In this document: positions 16,297-23,980 of the stretch, in pieces
Layout: each line of letters begins with the position of its first letter
Position numbering within the stretch: position 1 is the stretch's first letter
Origin: a virus
Length of the DNA stretch: 32,846 nt
IMG/VR virus record: IMGVR_UViG_3300020171_000090
Span: 1-32,846 of that record
Direction: 5' to 3' (one strand)
Position numbers and translations under genes: made by a program
The notes under the pieces: generated by a model
Databases searched by the model: none
What the model saw: only the letters and a program-made list of their open reading frames with translations
What the model was told of the DNA's origin: nothing

Positions 16297-17226
16297 TTAA
16301 AATTTAATGCTTTTAAAGTTATAATCTTCCCTGCCTTTTGTCTTGATTATTCCTAGGCAATAAGGCGTGTCTTCTTTAGATAGTTTGCATTTTTCCACAT
16401 CCAAATTAAGAAGGTAATTGAGTAGAATTTTTTTAATTGTTTTGTCAAATCGCAAATATTCTATCATCCACTTGGTAAGCGTCCAGCTGTCTTTGACTTC
16501 TTGATGAACTTCTCTTTCGCTTACAACATCAAACATTCTTAACATTTCTTTTATAGGATTTTTCTTCAAGTTTTTCTTATCCAGTTCTCCGATACAGTCT
16601 TGAAACCTGTACCTGTAAGCGTTGTCAAATTCCAAGTGCATACAAAGTAGGTCTCTCATCTGTTCCCTTATTACTCCGTCTTTGAATTTTTCATTGTCGC
16701 TTGTAGGGATTGAAAACGCTCTGTAAATTTCCCTGACCGCTTGGCAATAGCATTTCGGCTTAACTCTAAATCTTTCAATGTGCCTCCAGCAAGAATAAAT
16801 CTCGGCTCGCGAATAAATCTTGAAGAACGGATAAGTGATAGCCATCATCGGGTATTTCTTCCAACCTTTAAAATGTTTCCAAATAATATGATAAAATCCG
16901 CTTTTAAATCCTTTGGTCATTTTTTTGACAAGGTCTAATCTCTCAACCAGCGTATGCAATGGAAACCCCTGATAAGGTTCGTCAAATCCTTCCATATAAG
17001 TCATTACTCCTCCTTGCGGGGGAAACTCCACCCTTTTGAGGTTATTTTTGGGTTGTCCTTGAATAACCTCTGATTTTGGGGGCGGAGTTTCCCTCATTTC
17101 TTCTTCTATCCATTGCATTTTCTGCATTTGCTCTATATAACTGTTATAACATTCCGCTTTGGTAATTAAATCTTGAACATTTATTGTTGCTTTTGTGTCC
17201 GAAGCAACGGGCATTATTTCAGACAT
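16297..17226 (-). CDS. hypothetical protein in the capsid-tail block
   Basis: A 309-residue, helical, basic and aromatic-rich protein that stands out from its beta-rich neighbours. After a variable N-terminus (KKSEVIQGQP-like, proline-rich to about residue 70), it has tryptophan- and tyrosine-rich helices (GFYHIIWKHFKGWKKY, IYSCWRHIERFRVKPKCYCQ) and a leucine-rich C-terminus. No catalytic motif is recognised. It may be a head-completion or DNA-contacting factor. Confidence 0.55.
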   Translation of the reverse strand: MSEIMPVASDTKATINVQDLITKAECYNSYIEQMQKMQWIEEEMRETPPPKSEVIQGQPKNNLKRVEFPPQGGVMTYMEGFDEPYQGFPLHTLVERLDLVKKMTKGFKSGFYHIIWKHFKGWKKYPMMAITYPFFKIYSRAEIYSCWRHIERFRVKPKCYCQAVREIYRAFSIPTSDNEKFKDGVIREQMRDLLCMHLEFDNAYRYRFQDCIGELDKKNLKKNPIKEMLRMFDVVSEREVHQEVKDSWTLTKWMIEYLRFDKTIKKILLNYLLNLDVEKCKLSKEDTPYCLGIIKTKGREDYNFKSIKF

Positions 17227-17242
17227 ATTTTAAGTTAATGAA

Positions 17243-17689
17243 TTAACGAACAATTGTATACGCGAGGATTAAGTCCTCATATATCGTGGTAGTAGCGGTA
17301 GGATTGACAAAAGTAAGATTTACTCCGCCATTCCCAGTTTTGCAGCCAATCAACACTCCAACTCCATTATTTGCGTGATCAGAAAGGGTTGTTGTTGTAA
17401 ATGTCTTTTGTATGGCGCAAACCATAGCATCTTCGGCTCTGACTCCTGATACCGTTACATTCGTAGCTCCTGTCTTAGCAGCCGCAATTGCCGGAAGATT
17501 TACAGTAAATGTTCCAGTAATTCCTATATTCCCGCTTTTATCTGGAAATACAATCGCTCTTGAAGCGTCTGGGCTTGCCTTGAAAGACAAGGTATGAGCA
17601 TACGCCCCTGCTTCTACTCTTATAAAGGCGGTGTTTTTAAAATTCACGCCTTTAAAGTTTGTATAATTCGCTCCGCCATAAGTAGCCAT
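17243..17689 (-). CDS. capsid-associated beta-rich protein
   Basis: A 148-residue alanine/threonine/glycine-rich protein: MATYGGANYTNFKGVNFKNT, then strands such as GTFTVNLPAIAAAK and NLTFVNPTATTTIYEDLILA. It is the first gene after the capsid gene and the structured RNA element. A Shine-Dalgarno-like AAGGAAA lies about 8 nt before the ATG, stronger than for most genes here, so it may be highly expressed. A decoration or minor capsid protein is likely. Confidence 0.55.
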   Translation of the reverse strand: MATYGGANYTNFKGVNFKNTAFIRVEAGAYAHTLSFKASPDASRAIVFPDKSGNIGITGTFTVNLPAIAAAKTGATNVTVSGVRAEDAMVCAIQKTFTTTTLSDHANNGVGVLIGCKTGNGGVNLTFVNPTATTTIYEDLILAYTIVR

Positions 17690-17727
17690 AAGTTTATTTC
17701 CTTTTTTGGAGAATTTTATGATTAAGG

Positions 17728-17816
17728 AGATGGCTCATCGGTTCTCCGGTTAGTCTTGCCCGTTCGACTTTCAGGCAGCCGACAAGAGCCATCTTCACAA
17801 ACATTAAACGGTTTGT
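17728..17816 (-). ncRNA. compact structured RNA element after the capsid stop codon
   Basis: In the 130-nt gap after the capsid gene the minus strand has a short hairpin ACAAAC/GTTTGT (17797-17802 with 17811-17816), then a 9-bp perfect stem AGATGGCTC/GAGCCATCT (17786-17794 with 17728-17736). Inside are further possible stems: GTC/GAC, GCCT/GGGC and CGG-agaa-CCG, giving a multi-branched fold. There is no T-tract, so it is not a simple terminator. It may set mRNA stability or the level of the genes downstream of the capsid gene, or be an unrecognised ncRNA. Confidence 0.5.
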
Positions 17817-17819
17817 TCG

Positions 17820-19409
17820 TTACGCGGCATTCGTGTTCTTTGAACCGAACCATCCGCGATAGTCGTTGAAGCCAATATCAAACTGTACTTCAGCCTTATA
17901 TTGGATTTCCGATGTCTTGAAAACAACATTCGGACCTTCAAGGGTAATCCCTTGACTTTCCTTATATTGTAATCCATACATATCGTTCTTCATTGAACTA
18001 TCAAACGCCCACCAATAAGAAGTATTGGTTGCTAACTGATGCAACGGAATAATCTTATAGGTTGGGATTCCAATTCCATCTCTATCCGCTGAACCAGGCA
18101 TAAATCCTTTATTCAACGCTCCAAGAATTTCCATCGCTCTCTGATGAACAGGATAACCCTTAGTTACGATAATCGTATTAGGGTTAATGTTCATCGGCTT
18201 GCCTTTTGGATTTTTGACTAACGCAGCTGTTCGCTGTAATGCTTTAAGCGCGTCATATTCAAAATCCATATTGACAGTCGTTCCATCGGTGATTCTGTTG
18301 CTGTTGTTGGTGCCTCCGTCTTCTCTTGTGTGAGAAGCGGAAATCAAAGCTAATCCATCTCCGCCGGTGCAGGGAACCATATAATTGCCATAAATATCTT
18401 CGGCAACATAAGTGGTTGAGTAACTGTTGTCTAATCTTTCAGCGCATCTCAATTCCCTCAAATCGGCGCAAGCCTTGCGAGCTTCGGAAGTTATACTTTC
18501 AAGTTTTCTTTTCTTTATCCCGAAATCAATTTTGTTACTACTCTTTTCAGAGCGGGTTAGTCATTTCTGCTAACCTCTGTATATTTCTATACAGTTCAGA
18601 CTATTCCTTCACCCATTAACTGGGGGCTGATTATAGTCGTTGAACCTTCTAATAATTTTCTCGTTTTTCCCCAAACGCCACGCTCTTTATCAAGTTTTAT
18701 GTGGCACGAATGGCATAAACGAGTATAATCGTTGATATTTCTTGTATATTTTCCGTCATCTCTTATATTTGCCCATTCATATCTTTTTCTATCCGTTCTC
18801 TCGCACATTGTGCAATATTTCTCATTTCCAAAATGAACAGTGAAATATCTATGTATTGCCCGATAACTGGCATTATCTCCTGTCCAATGCGATTTGTTTC
18901 CCTTAACAGCATTGGCAATATTCTCTCTCCATCTTTTAGAAAATGGAGGTCTCTTATATCCTTTTTTATGGAGATAAATACCTTTTGGCATATATTTATT
19001 ATTAGTTTGGCTGCAGATTTTCCGTTAGTGCTAAACTTTTCAGTTTTCGCCTCTTGGGAGTTTCCTGCAATTTACAACATTTATTGTAATAATTGCTTAT
19101 TACAGTGGCTATTCTTAACCACATCGCTTTTGTGAAATTGATAAGTATTCCGAAATTAACTTGCGTATAGGTCTTGTCGTAGCCTTGCACAGGACTTGCT
19201 GCCGTAACGGCGGCATTTTCAACTATCCTGCCAGCATATCCCAATCCGCTTAACGAACTGTCTTTCAGGTAGTAATCGCTTACTCCTGTTTCTACATTGT
19301 AGTATTGTTCAAATACTCTTGATTCTGCTTCGCTGCCTTTCAGCCAAATCTTGTCAATAGCTTTATCAATCAAATCGGAAGCGTCGCTTATATTTAGTGG
19401 TGTAGGCAT
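17820..19409 (-). CDS. major capsid protein, interrupted by a group I intron
   Basis: Exon 1 is 19118-19409 (97 codons plus one base), exon 2 is 17820-18526, joined across an intron at 18527-19117. The joined frame is 999 nt, 332 residues, with the junction codon T|AT (Tyr98): ...NFTKAMW-Y-FGIKKRKLESI... Exon 1 starts MPTPLNISDASDLIDKAIDK; exon 2 has an E-RLDNSYSTTYVAEDIYGNY-type region and a basic-aromatic end, YRGWFGSKNTNAA. Context (scaffold and decoration genes upstream) fits a HK97-type major capsid protein. Without splicing, exon 1 would run into intron codons and stop after 135 residues. The splice-site positions are predicted, not proven. Confidence 0.7.
18527..19117 (-). ncRNA. group I self-splicing intron in the capsid gene
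   Basis: All four core elements are visible on the minus strand. P is AATTGCAGGAAACTCC (19057-19072), Q is AATCTGCAGCC (19009-19019), R is GTTCAACGACTATA (18632-18645) and S ends AATAGTCTGAAC (18594-18605). P4 (TGCAG/CTGCA) and P7 (GACTAT/ATAGTC) pair perfectly. P1 is GTGGTT paired with AGCCAC, placing the conserved U-G pair at the end of exon 1. P2 is TGTAATA/TATTACA. Three 3' hairpins follow S: CTGTATA-gaaa-TATACAG, GGTTAG/CTAACC and CTCT-gaaa-AGAG. The intron ends in G at 18527. Length 591 nt, including the endonuclease gene. Confidence 0.85.
18596..18991 (-). CDS. intron-encoded HNH homing endonuclease
   Basis: A 131-residue protein with a basic N-terminus and an HNH zinc core: C60-x2-C63, KRYEWANI (69-76), NDYTRLC and C93-x2-C96-H97. 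It starts 18 nt after the Q element, so it occupies the P6 loop of the intron. Its C-terminal codons overlap the ribozyme: the R element lies in the GSTTII codons, and the stop TGA lies inside the S element. Such enzymes cut intron-less alleles and spread the intron. Translation probably comes from the unspliced capsid transcript. The start codon ATG at 18991 has an A/T-rich leader. Confidence 0.8.
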   Translation of the reverse strand: MPKGIYLHKKGYKRPPFSKRWRENIANAVKGNKSHWTGDNASYRAIHRYFTVHFGNEKYCTMCERTDRKRYEWANIRDDGKYTRNINDYTRLCHSCHIKLDKERGVWGKTRKLLEGSTTIISPQLMGEGIV

Positions 19410-19412
19410 ATT

Positions 19413-19889
19413 TTAAGCATAAGTTGTTTGGCTGGGGAAATAAGTTCCCTCAGTTGTGCGGAAATACCCAATGAGTTTTCCGCTACCAGAAGTAGAACCA
19501 ACCATAGAAACAGCTTTGAAGACAGCAGTTGAGGCATTTCCCGCGCCTAAATCGGTTGATGTATTTCTCACCAATAAAGCACCCGCATTAAGCTGATGTC
19601 TTAACCCGACTTGAGCGGTCAATACAGCGTCCGTGCAATCAGCTTCCCATAACTGTCCGGAAACGAAAGGAATAACTTTTACTTCTTTGTCAGAAGCTCC
19701 TTCCGCGTAATCCATACATACGCCAAAAATGGTAGTTGAAGTAGAAGCGGCAGCGCCAGCATTCACGCCAGCTCCGCCAGTTCTTGAAAATTCAACAACA
19801 CACCCAGGCCAGACAGTTCCGGAACATCTCATATTGACAGCGGCAACATCCACTACTAGTCCTTGACTATTCACTTGTCTAAAAGCCAT
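19413..19889 (-). CDS. capsid decoration / head-stabilising protein
   Basis: A 158-residue beta-rich protein, between scaffold and capsid genes. It begins MAFRQVNSQGLVVDVAAVNM and has alanine/glycine-rich strands (GAGVNAGAAASTSTTIFGV, KLIGYFRTTEGTYFPSQTTYA). Small beta-barrel proteins of this size directly before the capsid gene are typical phage decoration proteins. It ends 4 nt before the capsid start. No enzymatic motif. Confidence 0.6.
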   Translation of the reverse strand: MAFRQVNSQGLVVDVAAVNMRCSGTVWPGCVVEFSRTGGAGVNAGAAASTSTTIFGVCMDYAEGASDKEVKVIPFVSGQLWEADCTDAVLTAQVGLRHQLNAGALLVRNTSTDLGAGNASTAVFKAVSMVGSTSGSGKLIGYFRTTEGTYFPSQTTYA

Positions 19890-19898
19890 ATAATTAAG

Positions 19899-20660
19899 TT
19901 AGTTTTCTAATTCCTTGATTTCTTCTTCCGACCATCCCCCATCCTCATATGCTCTACGCAATTGAGGAGAGAGCCGTTTCCCAGAAGATGATTTTTGCAT
20001 TCCTCCTCCGCCTTTTTGAGCGGTTGCAATCCGCTTTTTGACAGTCTCGGAATTATTATCAACGGGTGGCGCTATACCCTTGTGGGCTTTTTCAAGAATT
20101 TGTCTTATAAGTTTGGGATTATCAGGCATTTTATAAAAAGATAATTCTCGTTGAAACGCATTCCAATTTATGTCATCAGAGTCGTTTTCTGGCTTATACT
20201 CGGGATATTTTTCAAGAAAATCTCCAAGAGCTTCGTTTTTAGCGTTCTCATAGACAATTTTCTTGCTTTCGTCCTTCGTAATATACCCCTTTGATTTAAG
20301 CACTCTATCAATGTTTTTAACATCTTCAGGGTTTAAATCATCAAGTTTGTCAGAAACTTCCATTATGACTTGTTCGGTTTCCGTTTCCCTTAAATTTCTT
20401 CTTTGCCCTCTTAACTCTTTAATTTCTTTCAAGAGTTTTTCTCTCTCGCTTAAAAGACCTTGCACTTGTTTAGCGTCTCCCGTATCTTCAACGACATCTT
20501 CTTCGGGAGTTGAAGTGTCGTCAGGTTTTTCTTCCGTTGGAAGTTCGGAAGGAGTTTCCGTCTCCTTCTCTTGCGGGATTTCCGCAGGAGTTTCTTTTAC
20601 TTCCATTTCGTCCCCGACTTCTGTTGTGAATTCGGGCTTTACACCGATAACATTTGGCAT
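19899..20660 (-). CDS. capsid scaffolding protein
   Basis: A 253-residue protein. The first ~65 residues are very acidic and low-complexity (repeats of E, P, T and D). A coiled-coil region (about 68-110: SEREKLLKEIKELRGQRRNL and on) and a helical middle follow. It ends in a basic glycine/serine stretch and a C-terminal helix, SPQLRRAYEDGGWSEEEIKE. An acidic, coiled-coil protein with a basic C-terminus just before the capsid genes is the standard scaffold pattern. A good Shine-Dalgarno, AGAAGGAAG, precedes the ATG at 20660, unlike most genes here. Confidence 0.7.
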   Translation of the reverse strand: MPNVIGVKPEFTTEVGDEMEVKETPAEIPQEKETETPSELPTEEKPDDTSTPEEDVVEDTGDAKQVQGLLSEREKLLKEIKELRGQRRNLRETETEQVIMEVSDKLDDLNPEDVKNIDRVLKSKGYITKDESKKIVYENAKNEALGDFLEKYPEYKPENDSDDINWNAFQRELSFYKMPDNPKLIRQILEKAHKGIAPPVDNNSETVKKRIATAQKGGGGMQKSSSGKRLSPQLRRAYEDGGWSEEEIKELEN

Positions 20661-20680
20661 ATTTTTTACTTCCTTCTTTT

Positions 20681-20740
20681 ACTTGCTTGAAGGGGCAAGT
20701 ATGTTAATAATTATTAGCTCATTTCTCTCCATTAGGAGAG
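20681..20740 (-). promoter_or_regulatory. tandem hairpins and palindrome upstream of the scaffold gene
   Basis: The 95-nt gap before the scaffold start holds CTCTCC-taat-GGAGAG (20725-20740), a perfect 12-nt palindrome TAATAATTATTA (20705-20716), and ACTTGC/GCAAGT (20681-20700). No T-tract follows. A control region for capsid-gene expression, an RNase processing site or an operator are all possible. No promoter pair with correct spacing was found. Confidence 0.4.
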
Positions 20741-20755
20741 TGTGAGACAACAATT

Positions 20756-21190
20756 TTATCTGTCATTAGTTATTAAAGATTTTGTTTCTGTTGAGAATGA
20801 ATTATAAACCAATTCCACCCAAGTTTTAACTCCGTTTGCTCCTTCAAAGTTTGGAATTAGCTTGGTTCTTTTATCAATCTTTATGAGTTCTTTGTCTTTG
20901 GGAGTTAGCGTGGAATACTTCTCGGGGACTACTATTGTGAATAAAAACCCCGCTGGCTGCCATTCTATTTCTATTCCAAATTGCTTATTGAGAGTAAAAT
21001 CTACCAATTCCCTGTATTCCGGAGGTACAGGGAACTTGCTATTTGCAAGTTCCGGAACTTGTGGCGGTTTAATCTCTGGCGGTTTTGGCTTTATAATTGT
21101 TTTCTTCAAATCCGCTACATCTATGGCTAATTCTTTAACAGCTTTTGCCATTTCTATTAAGTTTTTTTCTAATTCGCGATTTGTGGGCAT
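20756..21190 (-). CDS. hypothetical protein upstream of the scaffold gene
   Basis: A 144-residue protein. A short helical N-terminus (LEKNLIEMAKAVKELAIDVA) with heptad-like spacing is followed by a proline-rich linker (KPKPPEIKPPQVPEL) and a compact beta/alpha C-terminal region. No recognised domain. It lies between portal-associated small genes and the scaffold gene, so a head-assembly accessory role is likely by position only. Confidence 0.6.
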   Translation of the reverse strand: MPTNRELEKNLIEMAKAVKELAIDVADLKKTIIKPKPPEIKPPQVPELANSKFPVPPEYRELVDFTLNKQFGIEIEWQPAGFLFTIVVPEKYSTLTPKDKELIKIDKRTKLIPNFEGANGVKTWVELVYNSFSTETKSLITNDR

Positions 21191-21194
21191 ATTT

Positions 21195-21575
21195 TTAAAT
21201 TATTAAATTAGATTTTTTAACTTTCCCGATAACTTCTTCTTTTGTTTCAGGTAGGGAAATCTTGATTGGAAATGTTATACTCTCTCCTTTACGAATATCA
21301 TTTTTCGCTTTTACGCTCAAGACTGTTTCATACCATCTTACTTTTGTAAGTGTCTGCGGAATTAGTTTTTGTTGCTGTTCTGGCGTTCCTATCGCAAATA
21401 ATATCTGATGCAGTTCTTCTCTTTTGATATACGCTATTTGATTGTCTGGAAATGTGAATTTTAAAATCTTTCCTTCGTTTGTTTTTGTATCGTCTGGCTT
21501 CCAGTTCGCTTCTATCCAAAAATTATTCTTTCCATCTTTATCTATCATACGCCATTTTTCTGGTTGTTTTAGCAT
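21195..21575 (-). CDS. hypothetical protein
   Basis: A 126-residue soluble protein, beginning MLKQPEKWRMIDKDGKNNFW, with several charged strands and a lysine-rich end. No signal peptide or membrane helix and no motif that I recognise. It starts 3 nt after the stop of the predicted 26-residue peptide at 21579-21659 and ends 4 nt before the next gene, so it sits within the operon of capsid-assembly genes. Confidence 0.6.
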   Translation of the reverse strand: MLKQPEKWRMIDKDGKNNFWIEANWKPDDTKTNEGKILKFTFPDNQIAYIKREELHQILFAIGTPEQQQKLIPQTLTKVRWYETVLSVKAKNDIRKGESITFPIKISLPETKEEVIGKVKKSNLII

Positions 21576-21578
21576 AGT

Positions 21579-21659
21579 TTAAGCATTAAATATTATTCCG
21601 CTTCCGTCTGTTTTTGATGAACCTTCATCAATTATGTCTTGTAAAATAGGATAAGTCAT
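21579..21659 (-). CDS. very small peptide (26 aa) between overlapping genes, tentative
   Basis: ATG at 21659 overlaps the stop of the preceding gene (ATGA, 4 nt), and its TAA is 3 nt before the start at 21575. The peptide reads MTYPILQDIIDEGSSKTDGS plus six residues. It exactly fills an otherwise empty 80-nt gap in a tightly packed operon and shows the overlap used by several neighbouring genes, which supports translation. The length alone cannot exclude chance. Confidence 0.4.
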   Translation of the reverse strand: MTYPILQDIIDEGSSKTDGSGIIFNA

Positions 21660-21874
21660 TGTTGTATTGTTAGAAATATGTTATCTAATAACCGCTTAAT
21701 TCCTCTGATTTGACCTTCTTGCAGGGCAACCTCTTTGAATGTTTCTCCTGCCGTGTCTTTCAGCATATTCTCATTTCTTATATTAATAATAGTTTCTTCT
21801 GCAACAGATTTGATAGCTTCCCATTGCGGAGAGTTAACTAAACTTTGAAGTAATTGCTTTGTTTTTTGGGTCAT
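21656..21874 (-). CDS. small helical protein following the portal gene
   Basis: A 72-residue helical protein (SLVNSPQWEAIKSVAEETII; TFKEVALQEGQIRGIKRLLD). Its start overlaps the portal stop by 4 nt (ATGA), giving translational coupling and suggesting a stoichiometric link. Small helical proteins of this kind often follow portal genes in short-tailed phages. No specific function is recognised. Confidence 0.65.
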   Translation of the reverse strand: MTQKTKQLLQSLVNSPQWEAIKSVAEETIINIRNENMLKDTAGETFKEVALQEGQIRGIKRLLDNIFLTIQQ

Positions 21875-23877
21875 ATAATCAATGGTTTAACCATTTTGTT
21901 TATTATCTTGCCTCCTTGCGAAGTTGGATTGCTGGCAGGTAATGATGTTTGAGTAGTAAGCTTCTGTGCTTGTGTGCTTGGTTGTGCGTTTGGCTGTCCT
22001 TGTATAGGTTGACCATTCTCATCTAATTGCTGGGGAGCTGGGATTATCAAATCTTGATTTCCACCGCTAATCCATTCATCCGGTAGAATGTCTTTCGGGT
22101 CTTTGTCATAAAGTTTGCAGATGTTCTTTGCCACTTTGGAATAAATTTGAGGCGGTTGAGCCAACAAAGGAATGAGCATATTATACATTTCTAATTCCAA
22201 AGTCTTATCCAATTGCTTACTTGGAGTGAGCATTGATTGAGCTTTGATGAATATCATTCCGTCCCATCTCAAGTGCTTTGGTTTTATTCTGAAAAATTTA
22301 GTTTCTTTTGTCTGCGTTAAATTCTTTTTCTCATCTTCTTCTAAATTCAATGGAACTTCAGGATATACTTTTGCATTAAATACTTCCTGTCCATTCTCAT
22401 CAACATCTCTTTCGTATAATTCAGGGTCTGATTGAATGTCTTTCAAATAAGCTTCTATCAGTTCGGGGTCTGATATTGAATATACTTCTGGCTCGGAATA
22501 AATTAACTGATGAATGCAAACTGTTAAATATGCTTCTGTTTCTAAGGCATCGCAGATATTGTCTAATGGCGTTTTTAATCTCTTTAAGGCTGATTCTTTA
22601 TTCATAGCCGATTGATAAGCAGTCTTCTCGTCTGAATCTCCTTGAAGACTTTTTATGACTCCAGAAGCCTCTTCTATATCAGACTTAAACATTTCAATTC
22701 CTTTCCACGCCTCTGCTCCCGGACCTGGTATTTCTAACCAGCTTATATCTTTAGGATTAAGAGCTTGCTTTCCAACTCCAGGGCTTATGCTTATATCTCC
22801 TGTTTCGTTCAATGTATTAGTTCCTGAATAGAAAAACATTTTATAAATTGAAAGCGTCAACTGGTCAATCGTCATATTTCTAAATCTATCCAGCAAAGCT
22901 TGGTCGTATTTTATTGCTTCATATATTCCTATGCCATAAGGGCATTGAGTGTGTCTTAATAGCCAATAAGTCTGCCAAAGAGTTATTTTCTTCGCTCCAT
23001 TTATGTCTTCAATAGGTAGTTTGTCTAACAATATAGGAACTCCATTAGCTATAACGGCGAAAATGTCTTTTATCCTGTTCTCATAAAAATATACTTCCAC
23101 TAAGTCTTTCTCGATGTATTTCTTGGCATTCTGGTTGTTTCCCGCTACTTTTTCCGTTGTAATTCCTCCTATCTTTATTTTATCTATCAAATCACTACTG
23201 GCGAATTCCGTCTTCAACACATCTAGCGAATATACTTTACGCCAGCACCAGTCTCTTATTGAGAATTGATTGTTAGGCAAAGCCATATCATCAATCCAAA
23301 CATTCCAAGGATCTAAGTTCTCTCTGAAAGTGTCATCGTATTCTACTATATTATTGTTAGTTATCTTCAAAGGATAAGTCCTGCCTACCGCCCAACCGTA
23401 TTTTGCCAAATTAAAAACAAACAATTTAAGCTGTTGTTTGCTTTTAGCTATTTCCCAACTTCTTTGATATAGCTGAGATTGTAGTTCGCTTGTTGAGCTG
23501 TATTTCTTTGCTCCAGCGCTAAACACTCCTTCTGGGTTTCTGTCTATCAATATTGATACTGCCGTGTTTATCTTTATAAAAGGATTAGGAGATGATATGT
23601 CAGATTGCCAATCAGAACTTCCAAACTTAACTAATGAAGAAGCCCATCCCTTCTCTTCATCTTGAACTAACTTTCTTTTACCGGTAGTTCCAAGCCTATG
23701 CGGAGCATAGTCTTTATCAGCGTCAGACCATAAATTTTCTAACTCTATTCCATATTGCTCTTGCTTTCTATTCGCTTGCAAATCGGATATTCTTTGAATT
23801 ATAAAATCATAATTTTCTTTGTCTTTTTTCGACAAATCTTTTTCTGCATTGAAATCTTTTTTTGGTTTTGTTTCCAT
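21871..23877 (-). CDS. portal protein
   Basis: A 668-residue protein, in the size range of the larger short-tailed-phage portals. It has a charged N-terminus (KPKKDFNAEKDLSKKDKENY), a beta/alpha core with FGSSDWQSDISSPNPFIKIN, a central helix region (EEASGVIKSLQGDSDEKTAY, about 405-424, then QSAMNKESALKRL) characteristic of portal stem or clip helices, and a glutamine/proline-rich C-terminus. Context is decisive: large terminase upstream, scaffold and capsid downstream. A promoter and terminator-like hairpin directly precede its start, which is 7 nt past the T-tract. No Shine-Dalgarno is visible. Confidence 0.75.
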   Translation of the reverse strand: METKPKKDFNAEKDLSKKDKENYDFIIQRISDLQANRKQEQYGIELENLWSDADKDYAPHRLGTTGKRKLVQDEEKGWASSLVKFGSSDWQSDISSPNPFIKINTAVSILIDRNPEGVFSAGAKKYSSTSELQSQLYQRSWEIAKSKQQLKLFVFNLAKYGWAVGRTYPLKITNNNIVEYDDTFRENLDPWNVWIDDMALPNNQFSIRDWCWRKVYSLDVLKTEFASSDLIDKIKIGGITTEKVAGNNQNAKKYIEKDLVEVYFYENRIKDIFAVIANGVPILLDKLPIEDINGAKKITLWQTYWLLRHTQCPYGIGIYEAIKYDQALLDRFRNMTIDQLTLSIYKMFFYSGTNTLNETGDISISPGVGKQALNPKDISWLEIPGPGAEAWKGIEMFKSDIEEASGVIKSLQGDSDEKTAYQSAMNKESALKRLKTPLDNICDALETEAYLTVCIHQLIYSEPEVYSISDPELIEAYLKDIQSDPELYERDVDENGQEVFNAKVYPEVPLNLEEDEKKNLTQTKETKFFRIKPKHLRWDGMIFIKAQSMLTPSKQLDKTLELEMYNMLIPLLAQPPQIYSKVAKNICKLYDKDPKDILPDEWISGGNQDLIIPAPQQLDENGQPIQGQPNAQPSTQAQKLTTQTSLPASNPTSQGGKIINKMVKPLII

Positions 23878-23883
23878 AAGTTT

Positions 23884-23931
23884 AAAAAAAGACGGACAGA
23901 AGACTAGCCATAAGCTAATATTCTATCCGCC
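23884..23931 (-). terminator. intrinsic terminator directly before the portal gene
   Basis: On the minus strand GGCGGATAGAA (23921-23931) pairs with TTCTGTCCGTC (23891-23901) over 11 positions including two G-T pairs, with an inner TAGC/GCTA, followed by seven T (23884-23890). The portal ATG at 23877 lies just 7 nt beyond. With the upstream promoter it would make an RNA of about 90 nt, or a leader whose read-through controls the portal gene. TTATCC (23966-23971) near its 5' end can pair with GGATAG in the stem, a possible antiterminator. Confidence 0.65.
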
Positions 23932-23974
23932 GTGGGTCAGGGTTCTTTAAAACCTTCGCGTGGTGAGGATAACT
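23884..23974 (-). ncRNA. short promoter-to-terminator transcript (candidate small RNA or attenuated leader)
   Basis: From the predicted start at 23974 to the T-tract is about 91 nt. It contains a GGTT/AACC hairpin (23941-23954) and the terminator stem. It sits between the terminase and portal genes, the place where phage packaging RNAs are found in phi29-like phages, but I see no similarity to the phi29 pRNA. Function unknown. Confidence 0.4.
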
Positions 23975-23980
23975 AATTAA

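Noticed and set aside
17820-19409. Capsid gene read as a frameshifted pseudogene or two separate genes
   Set aside because: Group I core elements and an exact in-frame junction explain the interruption better than mutation.
20263-20745. 160-residue serine-rich plus-strand frame
   Set aside because: It is the antisense shadow of the acidic scaffold gene; low-complexity serine runs mirror the glutamate/threonine-rich coding strand.
23941-23970. Part of the portal leader as a tRNA-like fold
   Set aside because: Only a short GGTT/AACC hairpin is present; no acceptor stem or T-loop sequence is visible.
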